DNA of 64,000 nt from the NCBI RefSeq assembly GCF_000935045.1, contig NZ_JYKS01000021.1, positions 37,761-101,760 of the forward strand. Reading direction: 5' to 3'. Position numbers and translations under genes: made by a program. Numbering within the stretch: position 1 is the first letter of the stretch; each line of letters opens with the position of its first letter. The notes under the pieces were generated by a model. It had not been told where the DNA came from, did no database searches, and saw only the letters and a program-made list of their open reading frames with translations. Shown piece after piece: positions 45,534 to 55,530 of the stretch. The stretch is from Pseudomonas sp. 10-1B (lineage in GTDB: Bacteria > Pseudomonadota > Gammaproteobacteria > Pseudomonadales > Pseudomonadaceae).

Positions 45534-47186
45534 TCAATTCGTCCAGGCTGGCGTAGCCCTGGCCACCAGTGCCTCCACATCCACACCTCGCGGCAACGCC
45601 CCGTACACCCGGCCACCACCCGCCAACCGGCTGCCAATGAACGCATCGCTGACCACCGCATTGCCCGCCTCCAACAGCAACTTGGCCTGCAACGCCAAGG
45701 CAATATCCTCAGTCAGCTGCCGCGCGCGGTACTGCATGTCACTGGTATCGGCAAACGCCCCCTTGAGGTTGCCGATGTGCGCCGCCAAGCGCGGGTCGCC
45801 ATGCCCATCGCCCAGTTCGGCGAACAACGCATCGAGCACACCTGGCTCCTTGGACAAGGCCCGCAGCACATCCAGGCACTGCACATTGCCCGAGCCTTCC
45901 CAGGTCGAGTTGACCGGCGCTTCGCGGTACAGCCGTGGCAGGATGCTGTCTTCCACATAACCCGCGCCACCCAGGCACTCGGCGGCCTCGTTGATCATGG
46001 CCGGCGCGCGCTTGCAGATCCAGTACTTGCCCACCGCCGTGACCAACCGGGCGAAGTGCGCCTGCTGCGGATCATCCAACTGCTCCAAGGCTTGGCCCAT
46101 GCGCAAGCTCAGGGCCAGCGCGGCCTCGCTTTCCAAGGCCAGGTCGGCCAGCACGTTCTGCATCAGCGGCTGCTCGTTCAGCACCCGCCCGCCGACCTTG
46201 CGGTGCGCGCAGTGGTGGGCTGCCTGGGTCAGCGCCTGGCGCATCAGCGCACTGGAGCCGACCATGCAGTCGAAGCGGGTCATGGCGACCATCTCGATGA
46301 TGGTTGGCACGCCGCGCCCTTCTTCACCGATCATCCACGCCAGCGCACCGCGGAACTCCACTTCACTGGAGGCGTTGGAGCTGTTGCCCAGTTTGTTCTT
46401 CAGGCGCTGGATATAGAACTGGTTGCGGCTGTCGTCCGGGCGATGGCGCGGCAACAGGAAGCAGCTCAGGCCTTTTTCGGTTTGCGCCAGGGTGAGGAAG
46501 GCATCGCACATGGGCGCCGAGCAGAACCACTTGTGCCCGACCAGCTCATAAGCCTGGCCCGGGCCAGGCGCACCGACCGGATAGGCCCGGGTGGTGTTGG
46601 CGCGCACATCGGTGCCGCCCTGCTTCTCGGTCATGGCCATGCCCAGGGTGACCCCGGCCTTGTGCCGGTCGCCGACGTTACGCGGGTCGTATTCACAGGC
46701 GAGGATTTTCGGCAGCCAGTATTCGGCCAGCTCGGGCTGCAGACGCAGGGCCGGCACGGCGGCGAAGGTCATGGTCAGCGGGCAGCCGGTGCCGGCCTCG
46801 GCCTGGCTGTGCAGGTAGGTCATCGACGCCCGTGCCACATGGGCGCCGGGGCGCGGTTCGGCCCACGGTAAAGAAGGCAGGCCGTGTTCGACGGCAGTGC
46901 GCATCAGTTCGTGGTAGGCCGGGTGGAACTCGACCAGGTCGATACGATGGCCGTAGCGGTCGTGGCTGCTGAATTCGGGTTTGTGCGCGTTGGCCAGGAA
47001 GCCGGCCTGCATCAGCGGACCACCGGCCAGCGCCCCATAGGCATCGATCCGCGACTCGGCCCAGCCCGCGCCGAAACGCCGCGACCATTCCTGCAGCGGC
47101 AGGTCGAGGCGGTACAGGTTGGCACCGTCGAGGGAGGGGGGCTGGTTGGTGACTTCGTGGGTTTCAGCGTACTGATGCAGGTTCAT
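45534..47186 (-). CDS. AidB-like acyl-CoA dehydrogenase-family flavoprotein
   Basis: A 550-residue protein, similar to E. coli AidB (541) over its length: SLDGANLYRLDLPLQE start, EAGTGCPLTMTFAAVPAL, MGMTEKQ-type block MAMTEKQGGTDVRANTT, LGNSSNASSEVEFRGALAWMIG, MTRFDCMVGSSALMRQAL, CLGGAGYVEDSILPRLYREA, VNSTWEGSGNVQCLDVLR. It binds FAD and is induced with the Ada adaptive response in E. coli, where it protects DNA or destroys alkylating agents; a catabolic acyl-CoA dehydrogenase role is the alternative. No ada/alk genes are adjacent. Confidence 0.88.
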   Translation of the reverse strand: MNLHQYAETHEVTNQPPSLDGANLYRLDLPLQEWSRRFGAGWAESRIDAYGALAGGPLMQAGFLANAHKPEFSSHDRYGHRIDLVEFHPAYHELMRTAVEHGLPSLPWAEPRPGAHVARASMTYLHSQAEAGTGCPLTMTFAAVPALRLQPELAEYWLPKILACEYDPRNVGDRHKAGVTLGMAMTEKQGGTDVRANTTRAYPVGAPGPGQAYELVGHKWFCSAPMCDAFLTLAQTEKGLSCFLLPRHRPDDSRNQFYIQRLKNKLGNSSNASSEVEFRGALAWMIGEEGRGVPTIIEMVAMTRFDCMVGSSALMRQALTQAAHHCAHRKVGGRVLNEQPLMQNVLADLALESEAALALSLRMGQALEQLDDPQQAHFARLVTAVGKYWICKRAPAMINEAAECLGGAGYVEDSILPRLYREAPVNSTWEGSGNVQCLDVLRALSKEPGVLDALFAELGDGHGDPRLAAHIGNLKGAFADTSDMQYRARQLTEDIALALQAKLLLEAGNAVVSDAFIGSRLAGGGRVYGALPRGVDVEALVARATPAWTN

Positions 47187-47305
47187 CGGGGGCTCCTGGA
47201 TCCGGGTAGGCTTGGAAAGTCCAGTGAAGCACTCCCTGTGGGTGAGTCAAAGTGGCATTCATGACTAAAGATGGGGTGGTGGGTGCATGGCTTGGGGGAT
47301 CAGGG

Positions 47306-47630
47306 CTGGCAGGTGCTTGCCACAACATTTGTGGCGCCTATGAGATCGAGCGCCGCCCGCGCGGCGCATCGCGACGCAAGGCCGCTCCCACATTTGTTTC
47401 GGGCCAGTTACTCCTGCCTCCTCCGCGCGCGTACCCTTGGTGTATGGCGGGAGTTTGATGAAAAGCAGAGGCGACACCTTCATCGAATGGGACAGACAAG
47501 GGGGCGCGCGCCAATGACACAGGCAGGACTGGCCCGAAACAAATGTGGGAGCGGCCTTGCGTCGCGATGCGCCGCGCGGGCGGCGCTCGATCTCATAGGC
47601 GCTGAAAGTGTTGTGGCAAGCATCTTCCAG
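47306..47630. repeat. Long inverted repeat element B (103-bp arms)
   Basis: The arms 47306-47408 and 47528-47630 are reverse complements with only a handful of mismatches, confined to the outer 30 nt. The centre is 119 nt. It shares with element A (34711) the blocks GAGATCGAGCGCCGCCCGCG and TTTGTTTCGGGCCAGT, but the middle of each arm differs (CGCAAGGCCGCTCCCACA here). No transposase. It fills most of the 47187-47643 gap and abuts the end of the LadS-like kinase gene. Confidence 0.9.
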
Positions 47631-47643
47631 CCCTAACCCTTTT

Positions 47644-49632
47644 TCACCGCGACCGCCGCGTCTGCAGAATGCTCGGCGCCATCTGCACCTGCGAAACCGC
47701 CATGTTCAAACTCAACTCGAACTTGCTCCCCAACCCGCGCGTCGATTCATGCGCCAACCGCGCTCCCAGCAACTCGCCCATCTGCCGACAGATCGACAAC
47801 CCAATCCCCAACCCGCCATAACGCCGGGTCATCGAGCCATCCACCTGGAAGAACCGCTGGTACAGGGTCGCCTGGTCCAGGTCATCGAAACCAATACCGC
47901 TGTCACTGACAGTAAAAGTCAAAGCCAGGTCATTCGGCCCCACCCGGCGCCCGCGCACCTGGATCATCACCCCGCCCTGGTGGGTGAACTTCAAGCCGTT
48001 GTCCACCAGGCATTCCAGGCAGCGCGCCAGCTTCTGCCCATCGCCCAACAGCCCGTCCGGCAAATCGGCCGGGATATCCAGGCTCAGATACAAGCCTTTG
48101 CCCAACGCCTGCCCGGCATAACCGGCACGCAGGCTTTGCAGCAGGGTGCGCAGGCTGAATGGCGCCGGCTGCGCACGCAGGCGGCCAGCTTGCAGCTCGG
48201 ACAGGGTAAGAATGGCATCGACCATGTCCATCATGCCCTGTGCCGACCCCGCCGCCGTGCGATGGTACTGGGCCATTTCGGCCTCCATCGGCAGCGTGTG
48301 CATCAGCTCCAGCGAACCAATCACACCGTTCATCGGGGTGCGCAGTTCATGGGTCACGCTAGCCAGGAATTCATCCTTCAGGCGGTTGCTCCTGGCCAGT
48401 TGCAGGTTCAGTTGCTCCAGCGTGCGCCCGGTTTCGCGCAAGGTCTGCGCCTGCTGCTCGCGTAGGCTGTTGATGCGGTCGGCCAGCGCCAGCGACAGCA
48501 AGGCCACCTCCAGCGCCGAGCCCAACTGGCTGGCGTACATGGTGATGAACACGTTCGGCAGGTAGCCCAGCACCATCAGGGTGTTGACCAGGCCACCGAG
48601 CAGGAACGCCGTCCAGGCGATGATGAACCAGCGCGCCACGCGCAAGCCGCGCCACCAGGCGTACAGCCCGGCGCTGAAGATACTCACGGTGAACAGCAAT
48701 GCCAGCACCGTGGCCATGCGCAGGGCGACGCCATAGGGCACGCTCACCGCCAGTACCATGACCAGCGCACCACCCAGCATCAGCAGCTGCAACAGCCGGT
48801 CGAAGCCACGGCTGATATTGCCCAGTTGCAGGAAGTGCCGGGCGAACTGGCAGCCGAACAGCCCGGCAGCGCCGATGAACAGCGGCGTCGAGGAATTCGC
48901 CCACCAGGGGCTGTCTGGCCAGAAGTAGGCCACGCCGGCACCGTTCACCGACACTTGGTAAAGGCCGAACGAAGCGATATAGAGGATGTAGTAGAGGTAG
49001 CTGACATCCCGCACGCCAAGGTAGATGAACAGGTTGTACACCAGCATCACCAGCAGCACGCCGTAGATCATTCCCAGCACATACAGGCGCGTGGGCTGCT
49101 CCTCCATGTAGGCCTCAGGCGACCATAGTGCCAACGGTGCTTGCACCGAGCCCTGGCTGTGCAGGCGCAGGTAGGCGGTAGTCACCTGTCCAGGCGGCAA
49201 CTGCAGTTCGAACAGGTAGTTGTTCTGCCGTATCTGCCGGCTGTCATAAGGCAAGGCATCGCCAGTTCTCTGGGCCAGGTGGTAGCCGCCACTGCCGTCG
49301 GGCAGGTACAGCTCTAGGTGGTCCAGTGGCGGATAGGCCAGTTCCAGCAACCATTGCCGGGGGGCAGCGCCGGGCGCGGCAAGCGGGCGCAGCTCGACCT
49401 TGAGCCAGAACACCGAGGTGGAATAACCGGCGTTCAGCACCTCTTCGTGGTGGGGGCGAAAGTGTTTGGCGAAGCCGGGGGCACTGACCTGGGCGATGCT
49501 GGCACTGCCATCGAGGTCCTCGTAAACCTGCATGGCCTTGCCCAGCGGAAGATGCCGGGTAGCGTCGTCGAAATCGACCGCTTCGGCCAGCATGGGCAGC
49601 AAACCCAGAAGCACAATCAGCAAATAGCGCAT
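47644..49632 (-). CDS. LadS-like 7TM sensor histidine kinase (no receiver domain)
   Basis: Sensor kinase, 662 residues. Signal peptide (MRYLLIVLLGLLPMLAEA), a periplasmic 7TMR-DISMED2 domain (residues about 20-170), seven helices of 7TMR-DISM (about 180-390), a short coiled coil, HisKA with the phospho-acceptor in ASVTHELRTPMNGVIGS, and HATPase with VDNGLKFT, VSDSGIGFDD and GGLGIGLSICRQ. It stands next to thiD-thiE-hemL, the position of ladS in P. aeruginosa, where LadS feeds the Gac/Rsm pathway. LadS there also has a C-terminal receiver; this protein ends 30 residues after the HATPase. Orthology is by synteny and architecture. Start ATG 49632 chosen for the signal peptide. Confidence 0.85.
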   Translation of the reverse strand: MRYLLIVLLGLLPMLAEAVDFDDATRHLPLGKAMQVYEDLDGSASIAQVSAPGFAKHFRPHHEEVLNAGYSTSVFWLKVELRPLAAPGAAPRQWLLELAYPPLDHLELYLPDGSGGYHLAQRTGDALPYDSRQIRQNNYLFELQLPPGQVTTAYLRLHSQGSVQAPLALWSPEAYMEEQPTRLYVLGMIYGVLLVMLVYNLFIYLGVRDVSYLYYILYIASFGLYQVSVNGAGVAYFWPDSPWWANSSTPLFIGAAGLFGCQFARHFLQLGNISRGFDRLLQLLMLGGALVMVLAVSVPYGVALRMATVLALLFTVSIFSAGLYAWWRGLRVARWFIIAWTAFLLGGLVNTLMVLGYLPNVFITMYASQLGSALEVALLSLALADRINSLREQQAQTLRETGRTLEQLNLQLARSNRLKDEFLASVTHELRTPMNGVIGSLELMHTLPMEAEMAQYHRTAAGSAQGMMDMVDAILTLSELQAGRLRAQPAPFSLRTLLQSLRAGYAGQALGKGLYLSLDIPADLPDGLLGDGQKLARCLECLVDNGLKFTHQGGVMIQVRGRRVGPNDLALTFTVSDSGIGFDDLDQATLYQRFFQVDGSMTRRYGGLGIGLSICRQMGELLGARLAHESTRGLGSKFELSLNMAVSQVQMAPSILQTRRSR

Positions 49633-49897
49633 ACAGCCCCAGCATGGCCTGTCCGGTCGTGTCGCGGTTGCCTCCCATCCGTTTGAGACGACATGCACCG
49701 GCAGAACCCGTTTGTCGAGTTATCAGAGCACTCTAGCATAGCGTCACAACCTGGCAATCGGCCATATAAAAACACAAAGAAAAGGCTCTAATTCAATGCT
49801 TTCAGAGGATAAAAAAGCACTAACCTGACCGATCGATCAGCAAAACTCGTTTGTCGGACGATCCGCCCAAACAGGTTTGGTGGTAAGCTCGCCGACC

Positions 49898-50695
49898 ATG
49901 AATACCTACAGCTCCCGCCCCGTTGTCCTCTGTCTCTCCGGCCACGACCCAAGTGGCGGCGCCGGCCTGCAGGCAGATATCGAAGCCCTGATCGCCCAAG
50001 GCTGCCACGCTGCACCCGCAGTGACCGCCCTGACCGTACAGGATACCGTCAACGTTTCCGACTTCCGCGTGCTCGACCGCGAGTGGGTGCTGGCCCAGGC
50101 CAACGCCGTGCTGGCCGACTCCACGGTGGCCGCGGTCAAGCTGGGCATGCTCGGCTCGATCGAGATGGTCGACACCGTGGCCGAACTGCTGGCCGCCCAT
50201 CCGCACCTGCCGCTGGTCTGCGACCCGGTGCTGCGTGCCGGTGGCGGTGGCCGCCTGGGCAAGGACGAAGTGGGCTACGCTCTGCGCGAACGCCTGCTAC
50301 CGCTGGCGACCATCGCCACGCCAAACCTGCCCGAGGCGCGCATTCTCGCCGAACTGCCCGAAGGCACTGCCGACGAGTGTGCCGAAAAACTGTTGCCATT
50401 CTGTAGACACCTGCTGATTACCGGCGGTCACGGCGACGAAGACGAAATTCACAACCGCCTGTACACCCAGGACGGCCAGCACCACACCTGGACCTGCCAG
50501 CGCCTGCCGGGCAGCTATCACGGCTCGGGTTGCACCCTGGCCAGCGCCCTGGCCGGCCGCCTGGCCCTTGGTGAACAGCTGGAAAGCGCGGTACGCAGCG
50601 CCCTCGACTACACCTGGCGCACCCTGCGTGACGCCGAGCAGCTGGGCAAGGGCCAGTTCGTGCCGCGCCGCCTGCCCTTGGACTTCTGCTCCTGA
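49898..50695 (+). CDS. thiD: Hydroxymethylpyrimidine/phosphomethylpyrimidine kinase
   Basis: Phosphorylates HMP to HMP-P and HMP-PP for thiamine synthesis; 265 residues. Ribokinase-fold motifs: [18 protein letters not shown] near the N-terminus, [23 protein letters not shown] and the anion-hole [16 protein letters not shown]. The start is ATG 49898 ([10 protein letters not shown]). The gene is 13 nt upstream of thiE, with which it should form an operon; it is divergent from the LadS-like kinase. Confidence 0.95.
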   Translation: MNTYSSRPVVLCLSGHDPSGGAGLQADIEALIAQGCHAAPAVTALTVQDTVNVSDFRVLDREWVLAQANAVLADSTVAAVKLGMLGSIEMVDTVAELLAAHPHLPLVCDPVLRAGGGGRLGKDEVGYALRERLLPLATIATPNLPEARILAELPEGTADECAEKLLPFCRHLLITGGHGDEDEIHNRLYTQDGQHHTWTCQRLPGSYHGSGCTLASALAGRLALGEQLESAVRSALDYTWRTLRDAEQLGKGQFVPRRLPLDFCS

Positions 50696-50708
50696 TACGA
50701 GGCCTTCA

Positions 50709-51332
50709 ATGAAGCTACGCGGTCTGTACGCCATCACCGACAGCCAGCTGCTCGCCGGCCGTTTCCTGTCCCATGTCGAGGCGGCCCTGGAAGGCGGCGT
50801 GTGCCTGCTGCAGTACCGCGACAAAAGTGACGACGCAGCGCGCCGCCTGCGCGAAGCCGAAGGGCTGATGAAACTCTGCGAGCGCTACGGCACCCAGCTG
50901 CTGATCAACGACGACGCCGAACTGGCCGCGCGCCTGGGCGTCGGCGTGCACCTGGGCCAGACCGACGGCCCGCTGACCCCGGCCCGCGCCCTGCTCGGCC
51001 GCCAGGCGATCATCGGCTCCACCTGCCACGCCAGCCTCGAACTGGCCGCCCAGGCTGCCAGCGAAGGCGCCAGCTACGTGGCCTTCGGCCGCTTCTTCAA
51101 TTCCGTCACCAAGCCGGGCGCCCCCGCCGCCAACGTCGAACTGCTGGAGCAGGCCCGCGCCCGGGTGAAACTGCCGATCGCGGTGATCGGCGGCATTACC
51201 CTCGACAACGCCGCCCCGCTGGTCGCCCATGGCGCCGACCTGCTGGCGGTGATCCACGGCCTGTTCGGTGCCGACAGCGCGCAGGAAGTCACCCGCCGCG
51301 CCCGCGCCTTCAACGCCTTGTTCGCATCCTGA
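50709..51332 (+). CDS. thiE: Thiamine-phosphate synthase
   Basis: Couples HMP-PP and thiazole phosphate to thiamine monophosphate; 207 residues. TIM-barrel motifs [69 protein letters not shown] and [12 protein letters not shown] are all present. The start is ATG 50709, 13 nt after thiD; the frame is open upstream inside thiD but homology starts at [11 protein letters not shown]. hemL follows 16 nt after its stop. Confidence 0.95.
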   Translation: MKLRGLYAITDSQLLAGRFLSHVEAALEGGVCLLQYRDKSDDAARRLREAEGLMKLCERYGTQLLINDDAELAARLGVGVHLGQTDGPLTPARALLGRQAIIGSTCHASLELAAQAASEGASYVAFGRFFNSVTKPGAPAANVELLEQARARVKLPIAVIGGITLDNAAPLVAHGADLLAVIHGLFGADSAQEVTRRARAFNALFAS

Positions 51333-51348
51333 TTCGAGAGAACCTTCC

Positions 51349-52632
51349 ATGTCCCGTTCCGAAGCCCTGTTCGCCCAAGCCCAGAAGCACATCCCCGGTG
51401 GCGTCAACTCGCCGGTCCGCGCCTTCAAGAGCGTTGGCGGCACGCCGCTGTTCTTCAAGCATGCCGAAGGCGCCTACGTCGTTGACGAGGACGACAAGCG
51501 CTACGTCGATTACGTCGGTTCCTGGGGTCCGATGATCCTCGGCCACGGCCACCCGCAGGTGCTGGACTCGGTGCGCAAGCAGTTGGAGCACGGCCTGTCC
51601 TACGGTGCGCCAACCGCCATGGAAACCGAAATGGCCGACCTGGTCTGCTCGATCGTGCCGTCGATGGAAATGGTGCGCATGGTCAGCTCGGGCACCGAAG
51701 CCACCATGAGCGCCATCCGCCTGGCCCGTGGCTATACCGGCCGTGATGCCATCATCAAGTTCGAAGGCTGCTACCACGGCCACTCCGACAGCCTGCTGGT
51801 AAAAGCCGGCTCCGGCCTGCTGACCCAGGGCGTGCCGAGCTCGGCAGGCGTGCCGGCGGACTTCGCCAAGCACACCCTGACCCTGCCGTTCAACGACATC
51901 GCCGCCGTCGAGAAAACCCTGGCCGAAGTCGGCCAGACCGTGGCCTGCATCATCGTCGAGCCGGTGGCCGGCAACATGAACTGCGTCCCGCCGGCGCCGG
52001 GCTTCCTCGAAGGCCTGCGCGAGCAGTGCGACAAGCACGGCGTGGTGTTGATCTTCGACGAAGTGATGACCGGCTTCCGCGTCTCGCTCGGCGGCGCCCA
52101 GGGCCACTACGGCATCAAGCCGGACCTGTCGACCTTCGGCAAGATCGTCGGCGGCGGCATGCCGGTCGGCTGCTTCGGCGGCAAGCGTGAAATCATGGGC
52201 TGCATCGCCCCGCTCGGCCCGGTCTACCAGGCCGGTACCCTGTCGGGCAACCCGCTGGCCATGGCCGCCGGCCTGACCACCCTGAAGCTGATCAGCCGCC
52301 CAGGCTTCCACGCCGAGCTGAGCGACTACACCAGCCGCATGCTCGACGGCCTGCAGCAGCGTGCCGATGCCGCTGGCGTGCCGTTCGTCACCACGCAAGC
52401 TGGGGCCATGTTCGGCCTGTACTTCAGCGGTGCCGACGACATCGTCACCTTCGACGACGTGATGGCCAGCGATGCCGAGCGCTTCAAGCGCTTCTTCCAC
52501 CTGATGCTGGACGGTGGCGTGTACCTGGCGCCGAGTGCGTTCGAGGCCGGTTTCACCTCCATCGCCCATGGCGACAAGGAGCTGCAGATCACCCTGGATG
52601 CGGCTGAAAAGGCCTTTGCTGCCCTGAAGTAA
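51349..52632 (+). CDS. hemL: Glutamate-1-semialdehyde 2,1-aminomutase
   Basis: PLP enzyme making 5-aminolevulinate from glutamate-1-semialdehyde in haem synthesis; 427 residues. It starts [20 protein letters not shown]; the PLP lysine is Lys265 in [13 protein letters not shown], and the aspartate binding the pyridine is in [29 protein letters not shown] follows. It is the third gene of the thiD-thiE-hemL operon, ending at a REP pair. Confidence 0.96.
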   Translation: MSRSEALFAQAQKHIPGGVNSPVRAFKSVGGTPLFFKHAEGAYVVDEDDKRYVDYVGSWGPMILGHGHPQVLDSVRKQLEHGLSYGAPTAMETEMADLVCSIVPSMEMVRMVSSGTEATMSAIRLARGYTGRDAIIKFEGCYHGHSDSLLVKAGSGLLTQGVPSSAGVPADFAKHTLTLPFNDIAAVEKTLAEVGQTVACIIVEPVAGNMNCVPPAPGFLEGLREQCDKHGVVLIFDEVMTGFRVSLGGAQGHYGIKPDLSTFGKIVGGGMPVGCFGGKREIMGCIAPLGPVYQAGTLSGNPLAMAAGLTTLKLISRPGFHAELSDYTSRMLDGLQQRADAAGVPFVTTQAGAMFGLYFSGADDIVTFDDVMASDAERFKRFFHLMLDGGVYLAPSAFEAGFTSIAHGDKELQITLDAAEKAFAALK

Positions 52633-52640
52633 TGCAGTGC

Positions 52641-52749
52641 CTGTACCGGCCCTTTCGCGGGTGAACCCGCTCCTACAGGGCCCGCACCACATTTGAAATC
52701 GGTGCCGTCCCTGTAGGAGCGGGTTCACCCGCGAAGAGGCCGGTACAGG
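52641..52749. repeat. REP pair (GGG/CCC type)
   Basis: Inverted copies ctgtaccggccctttcgcggg ... and gcgaagaggccggtacaggc enclose tgaacccgctcctac and gtaggagcgggttca. Downstream of hemL; a likely 3' mRNA boundary. Confidence 0.87.
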
Positions 52750-52889
52750 CAACATTTGTTCATGCACAATCACCTGACTTCCCCAACCCAAACTAAATTC
52801 GAGTAAAACTTTGTAAGGTTGGCGCTGCTTATCCCATAATGTGCCACCAGAGACATTGGCCGCAGCTTTGCAGAGGTAAGTCGATCCCC

Positions 52890-53435
52890 ATGAACCGCAC
52901 CGGCCGCGCCCTGACCCTGGGCTGCCTGTTGCTTCTTCAGCCCCTGCTGGCCCTGGCGGAGGGCGGTAACTCGTTGCTGATTCCGGCGACGGGGCGCTGC
53001 ACCTTGAATGTCCAGCCTGAAGACCTGGCAAACGCCCTCAAGGCCTGCGAGCAGACGGCGTCGACGGGGGATGCCCAGGCACAATTCGAACTGGGCGAGT
53101 ACTACTACACGCAAACGCCGAAAAACCTGAACAAAGCCCTGAACTGGTTCGAAAAGGCCTCGCTGCAAGGCCATGCCGAAGCCCAGTACCGTCTGGGCGC
53201 CATGTTCTTCCATGGCGAAGGGGTCAAGGCCAACAACGTGCAGGCCTATATCCTGCTGAAGATGGCCGCGGTCAACGGCGCCGAGGATGCGCTGGACATG
53301 GCCGACGAAGTGACCGAGCAAATGCCCCGCGACGAACTGGAACACGCCACCCAGGTGCTCGGCCAGATCTTCCGCAAATACCTGCTGGAACTGCAGAACG
53401 CCGAAGGGCGCACGCCGTTCTCGCCACTCCCCTGA
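52890..53435 (+). CDS. Sel1/TPR-repeat secreted protein
   Basis: A 181-residue protein with a signal peptide (MNRTGRALTLGCLLLLQPLL, cleavage near ALA-EGG), then two or three Sel1-like repeats (AQAQFELGEYYYTQTPKNLN, KALNWFEKASLQGHAEAQYR, LGAMFFHGEGVKANNVQAYI). It is probably periplasmic and used for protein-protein contact. ATG 52890 starts the signal peptide. Function unknown; the position beside hemL is conserved in Pseudomonas. Confidence 0.85.
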   Translation: MNRTGRALTLGCLLLLQPLLALAEGGNSLLIPATGRCTLNVQPEDLANALKACEQTASTGDAQAQFELGEYYYTQTPKNLNKALNWFEKASLQGHAEAQYRLGAMFFHGEGVKANNVQAYILLKMAAVNGAEDALDMADEVTEQMPRDELEHATQVLGQIFRKYLLELQNAEGRTPFSPLP

Positions 53436-53438
53436 GAG

Positions 53439-53765
53439 TTACTTTTCCGGCATCGGCATGGGGAACGGCATCACGTTGCCGGCGCCCTTGGCTTCGCTGA
53501 TCTTTGCCGTGCCCAGGCGCTCCACCTCGTCGATGCGCACGATCGAATGCATCGGCACGAAACTGCGGATCACCCCCTCGAACTGGCTCTTGAGCTTCTC
53601 CTCGCTGGGGTCCACCACCAGTTGCGAGCGTTCGCCAAAGACGAACTCCTCGATTTCCAGGAAGCCCCACAGGTCGCTCTGGTAGATCTGCTTGGCATAC
53701 ATCTCGAAGACCTGCCCCTGGTTGAGGAAGATCACTTTATAGATGGCGGGTTCGCGTTTGCTCAT
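53439..53765 (-). CDS. DUF1820 family protein
   Basis: A 108-residue cytoplasmic protein, starting MSKREPAIYKVIFLNQGQVF (ATG 53765), with ALWGFLEIEEFVFGER-like block DLWGFLEIEEFVFGER and RIDEVERLGTAKI, then a Met/Pro tail. This matches DUF1820, small conserved proteins of unknown function in gamma-proteobacteria. It converges on the Sel1-repeat gene, with only 3 nt between stops. Homology begins at the chosen ATG; the frame extends a few codons further. Confidence 0.85.
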   Translation of the reverse strand: MSKREPAIYKVIFLNQGQVFEMYAKQIYQSDLWGFLEIEEFVFGERSQLVVDPSEEKLKSQFEGVIRSFVPMHSIVRIDEVERLGTAKISEAKGAGNVMPFPMPMPEK

Positions 53766-53839
53766 GTCTGGCGGGATAACACATGCGTAAGAAAAGGGGC
53801 GCATCATAGCAGACAGGCTTGCCGATCTGTGTTGGCCGT

Positions 53840-53940
53840 ACCGGCCTCATCGCCGGCAAGCCAGCTCCCACAGGTACTGCGCACGCCCCAGGCCTGTGCA
53901 GTACCTGTGGGAGCTGGCTTGCCGGCGATGAGGCCCGGAC
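53840..53940. repeat. REP pair (TGG/CCG type)
   Basis: Inverted copies tcatcgccggcaagccagctc and gagctggcttgccggcgatga, between the divergent DUF1820 and ybeZ genes. A REP pair in a divergent promoter gap is less usual than one at a 3' end. Confidence 0.85.
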
Positions 53941-54040
53941 AGCCTGTACATACCGTTGAACGTTTCAGTGCTTTCGCCACTGCCATTCAAGGGTTATTCT
54001 TGAGTTCACATTCATTGCCGTCGAGCGGCTAAAAACGACC

Positions 54041-55039
54041 TTGAACGCACCCATACAACCCCATCGTTTCATCCTCGAACCCTTCGAGGCCCACCGTTTC
54101 GCCAACTTGTGCGGCCAGTTCGACGAGCACCTGCGCCTGATCGAACAGCGCCTGGCCATCGAGATCCGCAACCGCGGCAATCAGTTCGAACTGATCGGCG
54201 AACCCAAGACCACCTCCGCTGCCGAGCAACTGCTGCGCCGTCTCTATCGCGAGACCAAGGCCACCGACCTGTCGCCGGAAACCGTGCACCTGTACCTGCA
54301 GGAGTCTGCCGTCGAGAACATCGACAACCCGGCCGTCAACGAGGTCAGCGTGTCGCTGCGCACGCGCAAGGGCAACATTCGCCCGCGCGGCGTCAACCAG
54401 CAACGCTACGTCAAGGAAATCCTGGCCAACGACATCAACTTCGGCATCGGCCCGGCCGGTACCGGCAAGACCTACCTGGCCGTGGCCTGCGCCGTGGATG
54501 CGCTGGAGCGTGAACAGGTACGCCGTATCCTGCTGGTGCGACCGGCGGTCGAGGCGGGCGAAAAGCTCGGCTTCCTGCCCGGCGACCTGGCGCAAAAGAT
54601 CGACCCGTACCTGCGCCCGCTGTACGACGCCCTGTACGAAATGCTCGGCTTCGAACACGTGGCCAAGCTGATCGAGCGCCAGGTGATCGAGATCGCCCCG
54701 CTGGCCTACATGCGTGGCCGCACCCTGAACAACAGCTTCATCATCCTCGACGAAAGCCAGAACACCACGCTGGAGCAGATGAAGATGTTCCTCACCCGCA
54801 TCGGCTTCGGCTCGACCGCGGTGATCACCGGCGACATCACCCAAGTCGACCTGCCGCGCGGCACCAAGTCGGGCCTGGCGCACGTCATCGAGGTGTTGAA
54901 GGACGTTCCGGGGATCAGTTTCACCCACTTCCAGCCCAAAGATGTGGTTCGTCACCCACTGGTGCAGCGCATCGTCGAAGCCTACGACCGCTTCGATGCC
55001 CGCCAGGCCAAGCCCGAGGCGCCCGGCAAAGATGCTTGA
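54041..55039 (+). CDS. ybeZ: PhoH-like NTPase YbeZ
   Basis: A PhoH-family P-loop NTPase of 332 residues that partners the endoribonuclease YbeY in rRNA maturation. An N-terminal KH-like region is followed by the Walker [61 protein letters not shown] (Walker B) and [18 protein letters not shown] accept the TTG at 54041 (N-A-P-I-Q-P follows); no strong ribosome site is visible before it. ybeY starts 8 nt before its stop, so the two are translationally coupled. Confidence 0.92.
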   Translation: MNAPIQPHRFILEPFEAHRFANLCGQFDEHLRLIEQRLAIEIRNRGNQFELIGEPKTTSAAEQLLRRLYRETKATDLSPETVHLYLQESAVENIDNPAVNEVSVSLRTRKGNIRPRGVNQQRYVKEILANDINFGIGPAGTGKTYLAVACAVDALEREQVRRILLVRPAVEAGEKLGFLPGDLAQKIDPYLRPLYDALYEMLGFEHVAKLIERQVIEIAPLAYMRGRTLNNSFIILDESQNTTLEQMKMFLTRIGFGSTAVITGDITQVDLPRGTKSGLAHVIEVLKDVPGISFTHFQPKDVVRHPLVQRIVEAYDRFDARQAKPEAPGKDA

Positions 55040-55505
55040 ACTCGATATCCAACGGGCCACGGACGCTGCCGCCCCGGATGACGCCGCCTTCCGCCGCTGG
55101 TGCGAGCTGGCCCTGCGCCAGCGCAGCGCCGACTCGGAAATGACCATTCGCCTGGTCGACGAAGCCGAAGGCCGCGAGCTGAACCACACCTACCGGCACA
55201 AGGACTACGCGACCAATGTGCTGTCGTTCCCGGCCGATGTACCCGACGACCTGCTCGATATCCCGCTGCTGGGCGACCTGGTGATCTGCGTGCCGGTGGT
55301 CGAGCGCGAAGCCGCCGAACAAGGCAAGTCGCTGGAGGCCCACTGGGCGCACCTGGTCATGCATGGCTGCCTGCACCTGCTCGGCTACGACCACATCGAG
55401 GATGAGGAAGCCGAGGAAATGGAAGGCCTGGAACGGGAATTGCTGGCAGAACTGGGTCACCCCGACCCGTACGCCGACGATGAAACCGACACTCTCACAC
55501 ACTGA
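55032..55505 (+). CDS. ybeY: Endoribonuclease YbeY (rRNA maturation factor)
   Basis: Single-strand metal-dependent RNase needed for 16S rRNA 3' processing and ribosome quality control; 157 residues. The zinc site [11 protein letters not shown] gives His111, His115 and His121; conserved [17 protein letters not shown] lies before it. ATG 55032 overlaps the ybeZ stop. corC starts 25 nt after its stop, so this is an operon of ybeZ-ybeY-corC-lnt. Confidence 0.95.
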   Translation: MLELDIQRATDAAAPDDAAFRRWCELALRQRSADSEMTIRLVDEAEGRELNHTYRHKDYATNVLSFPADVPDDLLDIPLLGDLVICVPVVEREAAEQGKSLEAHWAHLVMHGCLHLLGYDHIEDEEAEEMEGLERELLAELGHPDPYADDETDTLTH

Positions 55506-55530
55506 TACACGAAGGATCACGAGAACCGCC

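Noticed and set aside
47338..47520. A 60-codon minus-strand frame in the loop of element B
   Set aside because: It starts in the loop and runs into the repeat arm with no ribosome site. The loop of element A does not encode the same peptide.
51310..53031. A long minus-strand frame opposite hemL
   Set aside because: Covers hemL and a REP pair in antisense; codon-bias shadow.
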